Made by a program: the position numbers and the translations under genes. A model generated the notes under the pieces. It was given only the letters and a program-made list of their open reading frames with translations. It was not told the DNA's origin and did no database searches. A stretch of DNA of 64,000 nucleotides from Actinacidiphila yeochonensis CN732 (GTDB lineage Bacteria > Actinomycetota > Actinomycetes > Streptomycetales > Streptomycetaceae). This document shows positions 34,141 through 44,011 of this stretch, one piece after another. Within the stretch, counting starts at the first letter, position 1. The number at the start of each line of letters is the position of its first letter. Location of the stretch: positions 930,001-994,000 of the forward strand of contig NZ_JQNR01000004.1 of the NCBI RefSeq assembly GCF_000745345.1, written 5' to 3'.

Positions 34141-34537
34141 CGCGACCTCCAGAAAGCGGAATTCGGGGTGAGGTGCGGACGGTGCGTGAACGGTCCGGCC
34201 GTCGGGGTCCGGCCACCGGACTGCGAGCACGCTATTCCCACCCACCCCTCCGGCACCACTGACACCCGGTCAACACCCGGTGGCCGGAGGGGAGACGAGG
34301 GGAAGCCGCCGGGGCGGAAGGCGCTCGTCCGCCCAGAGGGACCCTCGGGGCTGTGGTGAACTGGTGCCAGAGCAGGCGAGGTTCGCCCGCTGGTGACGCG
34401 TTCTGCGCGGGTGACCGCACGGCGGCCGGAAGCCGCGTGGCGGGCCTGCCCGGCTCCTTCGGCCGGCGCGGCGGGCGCGGGTGCCGGGGCGGCGAGCGGG
34501 GCAGACCTCGCCGGGAGCCGTACTAGCCTTGTGACTC

Positions 34538-35595
34538 ATGGGAAACGGGAGCACGGTGAATCCGAAGGGCGAGCAGAAGCCGGCGGCCGCCGCGCCGGTT
34601 GTACCGCACCGGGCGAGTCCCGGCCGGAGAAGCCCGCGCATGGACTGCTGCGGCACCTGCCGCCGCCCGCTCGGCGGTGCCTTCATTTGCCCGGAGTGCG
34701 GCGCCTACGCGCCCGACATCGACCCCCGGGGTCCCGGCGCCGCGCCTGCCGGGGCCGACCAGGAGGCGGCCGCGAAGGACGACGACCGGCACTCGCGGTC
34801 CGCCGCTCCAGCCGCGAGGTACCGTCTCGAAAGGCGATCTGGCGGTGCGTCAGCGATCGGGTCGGAAGCCGGAGACCCGAAGGCCCTGTCACAGGCGCCG
34901 CAGACGCCTCAGGCCCCGCAGGTCCAGCGAACCCCGCAGGCCCCGCTGATACGCGTGCGGAGCGTGCCCCGGCGGACCTCCGGGACATCATCCCGGCCGG
35001 CGGAAGGAGCCGGTGCACCCGAGCCCGGCTCCCGCCCGGGACGCCCGCGGCACCTCCTCCGGGCGCCGCCGGCGAAGCGCCCGCCCCGCCGGAGGGCGCT
35101 GAGGGCGCCGAGCGGGCCGTCGCCCCGCTGAGCGGCGCCGTCACGGCCGCCGGGCCGCCGCCGCGTTCGCCACCCTCGCCGTCCTGGGCGCGGGCACCGC
35201 CACACTCGTCGCCACCTCCGGCTCCTCCGCCGAGCCGCACACCGCCACAGCGCCCGGCTCCGCTCCGCCCGGCACCACCGCCCCGGCTCCAGCGCCTCCG
35301 CGTCCACCGCTCCGGCCGCGCCCGCCGTGCCGGCCACGCCTGCCGAGCGCGCCCGGCCGCCCGCCCCTCGGCCACTGGCGCCGCCACCGCCCGGACCACG
35401 CGGCCAGGGGCCGCGTCACCGAAGCCGCCGGCCCCGACGGGCACCGCCACGGCCACCACAGCCACTCCCAGCGGGTCGACCGCGCCGTCCACCCCCTCCA
35501 CCGGCCCGACGGGCACACCGAGCACCGGCGCCCCGAGCACTTCGCCCTCCGCCTCGCGGAGCCCGTTCTGCCTCCTCGGCCTCTGCCTGCACTGA
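34538..35595 (+). pseudogene. Zinc-ribbon membrane protein gene broken over three frames
   Basis: From ATG 34538 one frame gives a zinc-ribbon start (MDCCGTCRRPLGGAFICPEC, GAYAPDIDPRG), as in a conserved streptomycete family with zinc ribbon, single membrane helix and Thr/Pro-rich tail. That frame ends at 35131 without a helix. The expected helix appears in a second frame (AFATLAVLGAGTATLVATSG, 35163-35222) and a fitting tail (TPSTGPTGTPSTGAPSTSPS, then CLLGLCLH) in a third, ending at 35595. At least two frameshifts are needed. A -10-like TACTAG lies 14 bp before the ATG, so the original mRNA may have been leaderless or nearly so. It could be real decay or sequencing errors. Confidence 0.55.
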
Positions 35596-35695
35596 CCCGG
35601 GTCCCGGCGCGGAGGTCGCGACTGGTTCGCTTCCTCGCTGACCGTCCGACCTGCTGACCGGCCCCGTACCGATCGTCCCCGCCGTCGGCGGCGGG

Positions 35696-36106
35696 TCAGC
35701 GTTCGACTTCCTGGCGGATGCGCCGGGCCGGGCGGAAGACGTACAGGTCGAGGACGTCGGGCGGATCGGCGAGTCCGGGGCCGCCGGCCTCGACCCATGC
35801 GGTGATGTCGGCTGCCGCGTCGGGGTCGTTGACCAGGCCCAGCCAGACGGGCCGGCCGCCGGCTCCGCGTCCCTCGGCGGAGGGCTGGACGACGATGACG
35901 TCGGCCTGCTCGCAGACGTCCAGGCAGCCGACGGTCCGGACGGTGGCGACGGAGGCCAGGGACTGCCGGAGGCCGGTGAGCTGGGCGGCGTGGTCGAGGC
36001 CGGGGACCTTGGGGGTGCCGCAGCAGCAGCCGCGGCAGACCGTGACCGTGCAGCGGGCCGCCCCCGCCGTGGCGCTGGAGGCGGCCCGGCGGCTCCGCGC
36101 ACTCAC
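35696..36106 (-). CDS. Thioredoxin-like (2Fe-2S) ferredoxin domain protein
   Basis: This 136-residue cytosolic protein has the cysteine layout of thioredoxin-fold 2Fe-2S ferredoxins: a first pair in TVCRGCCCGTPKV (residues 22-34) and a second in VGCLDVCEQADVIVV (59-73). The C-terminal part (WVEAGGPGLADPPDVLDLYV) is also typical. It may carry electrons or bind metal; in the (2Fe-2S) ferredoxin-domain group no single role is known. Its GTG overlaps the stop of the P-type ATPase gene by four bases (GTGA), so it is translationally coupled to the metal exporter, suggesting a role in metal or cluster handling. That role is inference. Confidence 0.7.
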   Translation of the reverse strand: MSARSRRAASSATAGAARCTVTVCRGCCCGTPKVPGLDHAAQLTGLRQSLASVATVRTVGCLDVCEQADVIVVQPSAEGRGAGGRPVWLGLVNDPDAAADITAWVEAGGPGLADPPDVLDLYVFRPARRIRQEVER

Positions 36107-38127
36107 CTGGCGCCTTCCGCGTCTCCCGTGCCTTCTGTGCCTTCTGTGCCCTCGGTGCCGGCCCGCCTCCACGCGCTCTCCCGCAGCAGCCGCAGGCCGT
36201 TGAGGCCGACGATGACGGTCGAGCCCTCGTGGCCGAGGACGCCGAGCGGCAGCGGCAGGTGGCCGACCAGGTCCCAGACCACCAGGCCGGAGATGAACAC
36301 CGAGGCGATCAGCAGGTTCTGCGCCACGAACCGGCGGGCCCGGCGCGACAGGGCGACCACGGTCGGGACGGTGGCGAGCTCGTCGCGCACGACGACCACG
36401 TCCGCGGTCTCCAGTGCGAGGTCGGAGCCGGCCCGTCCCATGGCGACGCCGGTGTGGGCCGCGGCCAGCGCGGGGGCGTCGTTGACTCCGTCGCCGATCA
36501 CCAGCACCCTGCGGCCGGCCCGCTCCTGCTCCCGGACGGCGGCGACCTTGTCCTGGGGCAGCAGCCCGGCGCGGACATCGGTGATGCCGACCTCGGCGGC
36601 CAGGCGGGCGGCGGCGCGCGGGTTGTCGCCGGTCAGCAGCATCGGTGTGCCGCCGGTCAGCGTCGCCAGCGCGCTGACGGTGGCGGCGGCGTCCGGCCGC
36701 AGCCGGTCCGCGATGCCCAGAACGCCGACCGGCGTACCGTCCCGCCCGACCAGCACGGCGGTGCGGCCGCCGTGCTCCAGCTCCTCGGTGACAGCCGCGG
36801 CCTGGAGGGAAGGGGCGTCGTCGGCGCCGTCGGCCGACCGGGCCGGGGCGCCGACCGTCATGGCGGCACCGCGCACGGTGGCGGTCACACCGACGCCCGG
36901 GGCCGAGGCGAAGTCCGCGGCGACCGGCAGGTCCAGGCCCCGTTCGCGGGCGGCGCCCACGACGGCCCGGGCCAGCGGGTGCTCGCTGGGATGCTCGGCG
37001 GCGGCCGCGAGTACCAGCAGGTCCTCCTCCGACAGGCCGGAACCGGTCAGGGGGCGGATGTCGGTGACGCGCGGAGTGCCTTCGGTGAGGGTGCCGGTCT
37101 TGTCCAGCGCCACCGCGTCGGCCTGGCCCAGGCGCTCCATGACGACCGCGGACTTCACCAGGACGCCGTGGCGTCCGGCGTTGGCGATCGCCGACAGCAG
37201 CGGCGGCATGGTCGCCAGCACCACGGCGCACGGGGAGGCGACGATCATGAAGGTCATCGCGCGCAGCAGCGAGCCGGTCGCCGACGCGCCGAACGCCGGC
37301 GGGATCAGGAAGACGGCCAGGGTGGCGAGGACCATGCCCAGGGAGTACCGCTGCTCGACCTTCTCGATGAACAACTGCGTGGGCGCCTTGGTCCCGGACG
37401 CCTCCTCGACCATCCTGACGATCCTGGCGATCACCGAGTCGGAGGCGTCGCGCCCGACCCGGACCCGCAGTGCGCCGGTGCCGTTCAGGGTGCCCGCGAA
37501 GACCTCGTCCCCGGCCCGTTTGGCGACCGGCAGCGGCTCACCGGTGATGGTCGCCTGGTCGACCTCGCCGACGCCGTCCACCACCCGGCCGTCGGCACCC
37601 ACGCGCTCTCCGGGCCGGATCAGGACGGTGTCGCCGACCACCAGGTCCCCGGTCGCGACGGTCTCCTCGCCGCCGCCGTCCAGCAGCCGGGTGGCGGTGG
37701 TGGGCGCGAGGTCGAGCAGGCCGCGCACCGAGTCCCGGGTGCGGGCGGTGGCCAGCGCCTCCAGGGCGCCGGAGGTGGCGAAGATGACGATCAGCAGCGC
37801 GCCGTCCATCACCTGCCCGATGGAGGCCGCGCCGACCGCGGCGACGATCATCAGCAGGTCGACGTCGAGGGTCTTCTCGCGCAGCGCCCGCAGGCCGGCC
37901 CATCCGGGTTCCCAGCCGCCGGTGGCGTAGGCGATCGCGTACACCGGCGCCCAGGCCCAGGCCGGGGCGCCGGCCAGTTGCAACGGCAGGGCGATCAGGA
38001 AGGCCACGGTGGCGGCGGCGGCCCAGCGGGCCTCGGCCAGCGCGAGGACGCGCGTACGACGCCTGGGAGGGGTGCTCCCGCGTGCGGCCGTGGCGGGAGC
38101 CGGGCGCTCGGTGAGGGTCGTGGACAT
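36103..38127 (-). CDS. Heavy-metal-translocating P-type (P1B) ATPase
   Basis: This 674-residue membrane pump exports a metal cation at the cost of ATP. Motifs: actuator TITGEPLP (193-200), the ion-binding helix with the SPC motif (MIVASPCAVVLA, Ser298-Cys300), the phosphorylated Asp342 in DKTGTLTEG, and ATP-domain motifs EHPSEHPLA, LTGDNPRAA and VIGDGVNDAPALA. The SPC core and absence of Cys-rich N-terminal metal-binding domains fit the Zn/Cd/Co-type rather than Cu-type, but metal choice is uncertain. It is divergent from the ArsR repressor at 38221, with a shared operator, and coupled to the downstream 2Fe-2S protein by a four-base overlap. Confidence 0.93.
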   Translation of the reverse strand: MSTTLTERPAPATAARGSTPPRRRTRVLALAEARWAAAATVAFLIALPLQLAGAPAWAWAPVYAIAYATGGWEPGWAGLRALREKTLDVDLLMIVAAVGAASIGQVMDGALLIVIFATSGALEALATARTRDSVRGLLDLAPTTATRLLDGGGEETVATGDLVVGDTVLIRPGERVGADGRVVDGVGEVDQATITGEPLPVAKRAGDEVFAGTLNGTGALRVRVGRDASDSVIARIVRMVEEASGTKAPTQLFIEKVEQRYSLGMVLATLAVFLIPPAFGASATGSLLRAMTFMIVASPCAVVLATMPPLLSAIANAGRHGVLVKSAVVMERLGQADAVALDKTGTLTEGTPRVTDIRPLTGSGLSEEDLLVLAAAAEHPSEHPLARAVVGAARERGLDLPVAADFASAPGVGVTATVRGAAMTVGAPARSADGADDAPSLQAAAVTEELEHGGRTAVLVGRDGTPVGVLGIADRLRPDAAATVSALATLTGGTPMLLTGDNPRAAARLAAEVGITDVRAGLLPQDKVAAVREQERAGRRVLVIGDGVNDAPALAAAHTGVAMGRAGSDLALETADVVVVRDELATVPTVVALSRRARRFVAQNLLIASVFISGLVVWDLVGHLPLPLGVLGHEGSTVIVGLNGLRLLRESAWRRAGTEGTEGTEGTGDAEGAR

Positions 38128-38181
38128 GGCTGTGCTGTTCCTTCGCGCAGGCAGGGCGGGGCGTCCACCATACAGGAATAC

Positions 38182-38213
38182 ATGAACAGCTCTTCATCTG
38201 TCTTTTGTAGGAT
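38182..38213 (+). promoter_or_regulatory. ArsR-type operator and overlapping promoter
   Basis: ATGAACAGCTCTTCAT (38182-38197) is a 16-bp palindrome with one mismatched pair, of the ATGAA-N6-TTCAT form typical for ArsR/SmtB metal sensors. TAGGAT (38208-38213) is a good -10; it ends seven bases before the ATG at 38221, so that mRNA would be leaderless. The operator lies between the divergent ATPase (start 38127) and the regulator. Confidence 0.75.
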
Positions 38214-38220
38214 GGACGCC

Positions 38221-38607
38221 ATGGGCCATGGAGCAGTCACCGCCGCCGAGAACGAGAACACCGTCCCGCGCACCCTGCTGGACGCGTCCAACGCGACCAA
38301 GGTCGCGGCCACCCTGCAGGCCCTGGCCACCCCCTCCCGGCTGCTGATCCTGGCCCGGCTGCGCGAGGGCCCGCTGGCGGCCACCGAACTGGCCAAGGCC
38401 GTCGGCATGGAGCAGTCCGCCTGCTCCCACCAGCTGCGGCTCCTGCGCAACCTCGGCCTCGTCGTCGGTGAGCGGCACGGCCGCTCGATCGTCTACGCGC
38501 TGCACGACCACCACGTCGCCGAACTCCTCGACCAGGCCGTCTACCACGTCGAGCACCTCCGCCTGGGCATCAGCGACGCACCCGAGGACACGGCCGAGAC
38601 CGGCTGA
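38221..38607 (+). CDS. ArsR/SmtB-family metal-sensing repressor
   Basis: This 128-residue winged-helix repressor contains ATLQALATPSRLLILARLREG and LAKAVGMEQSACSHQLRLLRNLGLVVGERHGRSIVYALHDHHV (recognition helix around SACSHQLRLLR). The C-terminal helix has DQAVYHVEHLRLG, with His/Asp residues of the alpha5-type metal site seen in zinc or nickel sensors. Metal binding would release it from the operator at 38182-38197 and induce the divergent ATPase. ATG 38221 is preferred over ATG 38212, because the -10 TAGGAT overlaps the latter. Confidence 0.9.
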   Translation: MGHGAVTAAENENTVPRTLLDASNATKVAATLQALATPSRLLILARLREGPLAATELAKAVGMEQSACSHQLRLLRNLGLVVGERHGRSIVYALHDHHVAELLDQAVYHVEHLRLGISDAPEDTAETG

Positions 38608-38814
38608 CCGCCCCCCGCCCGGTCGACGCCGCGCCCCGGGCGGCACGAACGGCCCCTCCTGGGCCGCGACTCCGGCCGCCGACCGACGTTGACGCCGCGC
38701 TCCGGGGCGGCACGAACCGCGGCCCGAGGACGATGGCGCCCCGGAACCCGGCCAGGACGGGAGCCGACGGGCGGAGAGGGCGAGGGGGCGAGGGGAGCGC
38801 GTGAGGTCGGGCCG

Positions 38815-40092
38815 TCAGTCCTCTGTCGGGGCCGGCTCCTCGACGGGAGCCTGGGACGGGTCCGGCCCGCGCGGTGCGAGCACGTCCTCGACGTAGCTCG
38901 CCACCGTGGCCTCCAGGCCGACGTCGTGCTGGGCCCGCTCGGACAGGTACCAGCGGTGCTCCAGCAGCTCGTGGTAGACCTGCGCCGGGTCCATGCCGCG
39001 CCGCAGCTCCAGGGGCACCGCGCGCACCGTCGGCCGGAACACGTCCCGCACCCAGCGGTGGGCCAGCACCTCCGGGCGCGCGCCCAGGGCGTGGTCGGCG
39101 CTGCGCGGGCCGGTCGGCGGGACGTAGTCGTCCTGCGTGGCCATCCACTGGTCCAGGTCGTTGAGCAGGCTGCGGGCCTGGTTCTCCTCGGTGTCCAGGC
39201 CGGTCAGGCGCAGCAGTTGGCGCTGGTGGTGGCCGGCGTCGACGACCTTCGGCAGGAACGTGACGGAGTCGCCGCCGGGGGAGCGCTGGATCTGCATCTC
39301 GGCGACGTCGAAGCCGAGGCCGTTGAGGCGGCGGATGCGGCGGTCGATGTAGTGCCGCTTGCTCGCCGGGTAGACGGACTCGCGGGTCAGCTCGTGCCAC
39401 AGCTCCTCGTACCGGGCGCAGATCGCCTCGGCGAAGGTCAGGGGGTCCACCGAGGGGTGGAGCGAGCCGCCCGCCTCCAGGTCCATCAGCTCGCCGGCGA
39501 TGTTCACCCGGGCCAGCTCGATGTCGTAGTCGCGCTGCCCGTCGCTGAGCTTCGGGTGGAGCTGGCCGGTCTCGGCGTCCACCAGGTAGGCCGCGTAGGC
39601 CCCGGCGTCGCGGCGGAAGAGGGTGTTGGACAGCGAGCAGTCGCCCCAGGCGAAGCCCGCCAGGTGCAGCCGCACCAGCAGCACCGCGAGCGCGTCCAGC
39701 AGCCGGCTCACGGTCCCCGGGCGCATCGTCGTCTCGAAGAGCGAGCGGTAGGGGAGCGAGCCGCCCAGGTGGCGGGTGATCAGCGCCGGTTCCAGGGGGG
39801 TGCCGTCGTCGGCGACCCGGCCGGTGACCACGGCGATCGGGTCGACCGCGGGTATCGCCAGCCGGTCCAGGTCGCGCAGCAGCCCGTACTCGCGGTCGGC
39901 CGCCCACTCGGAGACCTCCTTGACCGCCACCACCTCCTCGCCGGCCCGGGCGAACCGCACCACGTGCCGGGAGATGCCGCGCGGCAGCGCGACCAGCGAC
40001 TCGGCGGGCCACTCCTCCAGCGGCAGCTGCCACGCGAGGTCGAGCAGGGCCGACGGGTGCTCGGCGTCGGTGGCTCTGATCTGGAGCGGCAT
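38815..40092 (-). CDS. DUF4032 / lipopolysaccharide-kinase-like protein
   Basis: The 425-residue cytosolic protein has a kinase-like N-terminal half (VVAVKEVSEWAADREYGLLR with the Lys/Glu pair; LVRLHLAGFAWGDCSLSNTLF resembling the HxD-x4-N catalytic loop, then AYLVDAETGQLH as a DxE/DFG-like segment). The DUF4032 half holds YPASKRHYIDRRIRRLNGLGFDVAEMQI, DDYVPPTGPRS and ELLEHRWYLSERAQHDVG. DUF4032 proteins are widespread in actinobacteria; their substrate is unknown. ATG 40092 is the family start (MPLQIR). It stands alone, leftward, with a featureless 38608-38814 gap behind it. Confidence 0.85.
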   Translation of the reverse strand: MPLQIRATDAEHPSALLDLAWQLPLEEWPAESLVALPRGISRHVVRFARAGEEVVAVKEVSEWAADREYGLLRDLDRLAIPAVDPIAVVTGRVADDGTPLEPALITRHLGGSLPYRSLFETTMRPGTVSRLLDALAVLLVRLHLAGFAWGDCSLSNTLFRRDAGAYAAYLVDAETGQLHPKLSDGQRDYDIELARVNIAGELMDLEAGGSLHPSVDPLTFAEAICARYEELWHELTRESVYPASKRHYIDRRIRRLNGLGFDVAEMQIQRSPGGDSVTFLPKVVDAGHHQRQLLRLTGLDTEENQARSLLNDLDQWMATQDDYVPPTGPRSADHALGARPEVLAHRWVRDVFRPTVRAVPLELRRGMDPAQVYHELLEHRWYLSERAQHDVGLEATVASYVEDVLAPRGPDPSQAPVEEPAPTED

Positions 40093-40327
40093 GGTGCGGG
40101 TCCTCGGTCTCGGCTCGGCGGGCTCCGGAGGCCGGAGCACGGTTGCGTCCAGGCAATCTACCGTCCGGGACGGCCGGGCCCGCTGTCCCGGGTGTCCGCC
40201 GGGCCGCACGCGACGGCGCCCGAGCCGCGCCGCCGGCCGCCGGCGAGCCGCCCGGACGCCGCCCGGTCGAACGGCCCCCGGACCTCGGCGCGGCCCGCCC
40301 CCCGTGCGCGCAGCCGGCCCGCCCCCC

Positions 40328-41263
40328 TCAGTGCTCCCCGGGCACCGCCCCGCCGATCGCCGGGGCGGCCGCCATCAGCTGCTCGGCGCAGGCGCGGATC
40401 ACCCGCACCGCCGCCGCCACCGCCCCGACCTGGAGCATGTCCGGCCACATCAGCAGGTAGGTGCGGCGCAGCGGCCAGTTGCTCAGCGGGCGGCACACCA
40501 GGCCGGGCAGCAGGTGGGCGTGCAGACCCAGCTCGCTCACCAGGCTCACCCCCAGTCCGGAGGCGACGAGGGCCTGCGTGGCCAGCGCGTCGTCCACCGT
40601 GGCCACCACGCGCGGGACGAAGCCGAGATGCGTGCAGGCCGCGACGAACCGGTCCCGGAAGCTCTCCATCACCCAGTTGCTGTCGGCCAGCTCGGCCAGG
40701 CCCACGGCCGGCCGGCCGGCCAGCGGGTGGTCCTCGCGCATCACGACGAAGCGCCGGTCGGTCATCAACTCCAGCCGCAGCATCGTCTCCTCGCCCTCGG
40801 GGAGCTCCTCGTTCTCCCAGTTGCACAGCAGGCCCACGTCCGCCTCGCCGGACCGGACCACCCGCCGCGCCTCCACCGGTTCGGCCTGCGCCACGGTCAC
40901 CCGAACGCCTGGATGGGCCGCGGCCAGCCGTTCGACGGCCCGCGGCACCAGCGTCATGCAACTGCTCTGGAACGCCACCATGCGCACCAGGCCGCCGCCG
41001 TGCGCGACCGACGCGGCCACCTCCTGGTCGGCCGCGCGCAGCGCCGAGAAGATCCCGTTCGCGTGCCGGACCAGCACCTGCCCGACCTCGGTGAGCCGCA
41101 GGCCGCGGCCGACGCGCACCACCAGCGGCGCGCCGACGGACTGTTGCAGCCGCCGCATCTGGTAGCTGACGGCGGGCTGGGTGTAGCCGAGCGCCTGTGC
41201 GGCGGCGGTGTACGAGCCGGTCCGCGCCACCTCCGTCAGCACGCGCAGCCCCTGTACTTCCAT
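40328..41263 (-). CDS. LysR-family transcriptional regulator
   Basis: This 311-residue LysR regulator has an N-terminal winged helix (LRVLTEVARTGSYTAAAQAL, GYTQPAVSYQMRRLQQSVGA, residues 5-45) and a periplasmic-binding-protein-like effector domain. It is divergent from a complete amino-acid-type ABC transporter operon, so it most likely activates or represses that operon in response to its substrate. A 34-bp palindromic region covers its own start codon. ATG 41263 is the family start (MEVQGLRVLTE). Confidence 0.9.
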   Translation of the reverse strand: MEVQGLRVLTEVARTGSYTAAAQALGYTQPAVSYQMRRLQQSVGAPLVVRVGRGLRLTEVGQVLVRHANGIFSALRAADQEVAASVAHGGGLVRMVAFQSSCMTLVPRAVERLAAAHPGVRVTVAQAEPVEARRVVRSGEADVGLLCNWENEELPEGEETMLRLELMTDRRFVVMREDHPLAGRPAVGLAELADSNWVMESFRDRFVAACTHLGFVPRVVATVDDALATQALVASGLGVSLVSELGLHAHLLPGLVCRPLSNWPLRRTYLLMWPDMLQVGAVAAAVRVIRACAEQLMAAAPAIGGAVPGEH

Positions 41264-41293
41264 CCAGGCATCATAAAAGCAACTGATGGATGG
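41260..41293. promoter_or_regulatory. LysR binding region between divergent LysR and ABC operon
   Basis: CCATCCA (41260-41266) is repeated inverted as TGGATGG (41287-41293), and inside lies ATCA-N10-TGAT (41270-41287). The outer left arm includes the LysR start codon, so binding would directly block its own transcription. Spacing to the ABC operon start (41383) suits activation. Confidence 0.6.
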
Positions 41294-41382
41294 CCGAAAA
41301 AACCCTCGCTGGACGGAGGGAAGGGCGATCCGATGGAATGTCCGGCAACCGCAACTCGGCGCCTCGCCGCAGGAGTCATGCC

Positions 41383-42180
<798 letters not shown>

Positions 42181-42391
42181 CCGTCCCGGCGCAGCCGGAA
42201 GCAGCCCGAACCAGCCCGAACCAGCCGGAACCAGCACGGCCCGCTTGAACCGGCCCGGACCGGACCGGCCCGCGCCCAGTGCACCGCGCGGGCGGGCTGC
42301 CGGCCGGCGCCGCCCACCGCCAGATCGCTCCGCAGATAGCTCCGCAGACTCCCGGACTCCCGGACTCCCCAGACAAGGAAACCCTCATCCA

Positions 42392-43357
42392 ATGAACGCC
42401 GCCGTATCACCAAAGCGCCGCACCGCCCGGAGCACCGCCCTCGTCGCCGGTGTGCTCGCCGCCACCGCGTTCTTCGCGACCGCCTGCTCCTCCTCCGACT
42501 CCTCGGGCTCCTCGGCGGTGCCCGGCAACGGCGGCGGCAAGGCCACGGTCAAGAGCGACACGGACGCGGTCAGCGCCCTCATCGCCGCCGAGAAGCCGGC
42601 CGCGGACATCGCCCCGGGCTCCACCGCGGCGAAGATCAAGGCCCAGGGCTATCTGCGGGTCGGCGGGACCCAGACCGCCGCGCTGTTCTCGCTGCTCAAC
42701 CCCACCACCGGCAAGGTGCAGGGCTTCGACGCGGCCATGTCGCAGCTGCTGGCGAAGTACATCATCGGCAAGCCCTCCACCAAGCTCACCAACGTCACCT
42801 CCGAGACCCGCGAGGCGCTGCTCAAGAGCCACCAGGTGGACACCGTCTTCGCCACCTACACCATCACCCCCGAGCGCGAGAAGCAGGTGGCCTTCGCCGG
42901 CCCCTACTACGAGGACGGCCTGGCCATCCAGGTCCGCAAGGGCACCACCGGGATCTCCTCCATGGCCGACCTCAACGGCAAGACGGTCATCACCGAGTCC
43001 GGTTCCACGGTGCCCGCCGCCGTCAAGCAGGCCGCCCCGCAGGCCAAGATCCAGCTGTTCGACACCAACACCGAGTGCGTGCAGGCCCTCAGCCAGAAGC
43101 GCGGTGACGCCTACGTCCTCGACCAGAGCCTGCTCGCCGGCAACGCGGTCACCAACAAGGACCTGGAGGTCCTGCCCGGCCTGTACACGAAGGAGGAGTA
43201 CGGCGTCGGAGTCGCCCTGGACGAGCCGGACTTCAAGCAGTTCGTGAACACCTGGCTCCAGCAGGTGGAGGCCGACGGCACCTGGGCGAAGGTGTGGCAG
43301 GCCACCGTCGGCACCGAGGTGCCCGGCGCGGTCCCGACCCCGCCGACCGTGGGCTGA
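42392..43357 (+). CDS. ABC transporter solute-binding lipoprotein, amino-acid type
   Basis: This 321-residue extracytoplasmic binding protein has a lipoprotein signal peptide with lipobox FATAC (Cys about residue 32) and a Ser/Gly-rich linker. The SBP_bac_3 domain follows: GYLRVGGTQTAALFSLLNP, GFDAAMSQLLAKYI, FAGPYYEDGLAIQV, SMADLNGKTVITESGSTVPA and ECVQALSQKRGDAYVLD. It captures a polar amino acid or related solute for the transporter. The 42181-42391 leader before it contains short degenerate repeats (CCGGAACCAGC-like, about 42190-42235) and a weak AAGGAA site. The ligand is unknown. Confidence 0.92.
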   Translation: MNAAVSPKRRTARSTALVAGVLAATAFFATACSSSDSSGSSAVPGNGGGKATVKSDTDAVSALIAAEKPAADIAPGSTAAKIKAQGYLRVGGTQTAALFSLLNPTTGKVQGFDAAMSQLLAKYIIGKPSTKLTNVTSETREALLKSHQVDTVFATYTITPEREKQVAFAGPYYEDGLAIQVRKGTTGISSMADLNGKTVITESGSTVPAAVKQAAPQAKIQLFDTNTECVQALSQKRGDAYVLDQSLLAGNAVTNKDLEVLPGLYTKEEYGVGVALDEPDFKQFVNTWLQQVEADGTWAKVWQATVGTEVPGAVPTPPTVG

Positions 43358-43363
43358 TCCGCC

Positions 43364-44011
43364 GTGGGACTCATCGCCGACCACATCGGGGTCTTCGGCA
43401 GCGGACTGCTCGTCTCCGCCGAGATCAGCGCCTGCACGTTCGTCCTGGCCACCCTGCTCGGCGCCGTGCTCGCGGTCTGCCGGATCAGCCCGGTGCCGCC
43501 CCTGCGGATCTTCTCCCGGCTGTACGTCGCGGTGGTGCGCAGCGTCCCGCTGCTGGTGCTGCTCACCCTGTTCGTCTTCGGGCTGCCGGAAATCGGGGTC
43601 GTCTACTCGCTGCAGTGGACCGCGGTGACGGCGATGAGTCTGTACTGGGCGGCCTTCCTCTGCGAGGTGCTGCGGGCGGGCGTGCGGGCGGTGCCCCGCG
43701 GCCAGATCGAGGCCGCCCGCGCGCTCGGCCTGAGCTTCGGCCAGACCCTGCGGCTGGTCGTCCTGCCCCAGGCGGCGCGCTCGGTCATCCAGCCGGCCGC
43801 CTCCCTGTTCATCGCGGTGACCCTCAGCTCCTCGCTCGCCGCGGCGGTGGGGGTCACCCAGGAGCTGACCGGCCAGACCGAACTGCTCGACCAGAAGTAC
43901 GCCCAGCCGCTGGTCACGTTCGGCGCCGCCGCCGTCATCTACGTCGCCATCGCGCTGTGCGTCGGCCGGCTGGCCGGCTACCTGGACCGCAAGTTGGAGG
44001 TGGCCCGATGA
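43364..44011 (+). CDS. Amino-acid ABC transporter permease 1
   Basis: This 215-residue inner-membrane permease of the HisM/GlnP type has about five helices and the EAA loop EAARALGLSFGQTLRLVVLPQAAR that docks the ATPase. VRSVPLLVLLTLFVFGLP is the family N-terminal signature. The GTG at 43364 is 6 bp after the stop of the binding protein. Its stop overlaps the next permease start by four bases. Confidence 0.92.
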   Translation: MGLIADHIGVFGSGLLVSAEISACTFVLATLLGAVLAVCRISPVPPLRIFSRLYVAVVRSVPLLVLLTLFVFGLPEIGVVYSLQWTAVTAMSLYWAAFLCEVLRAGVRAVPRGQIEAARALGLSFGQTLRLVVLPQAARSVIQPAASLFIAVTLSSSLAAAVGVTQELTGQTELLDQKYAQPLVTFGAAAVIYVAIALCVGRLAGYLDRKLEVAR

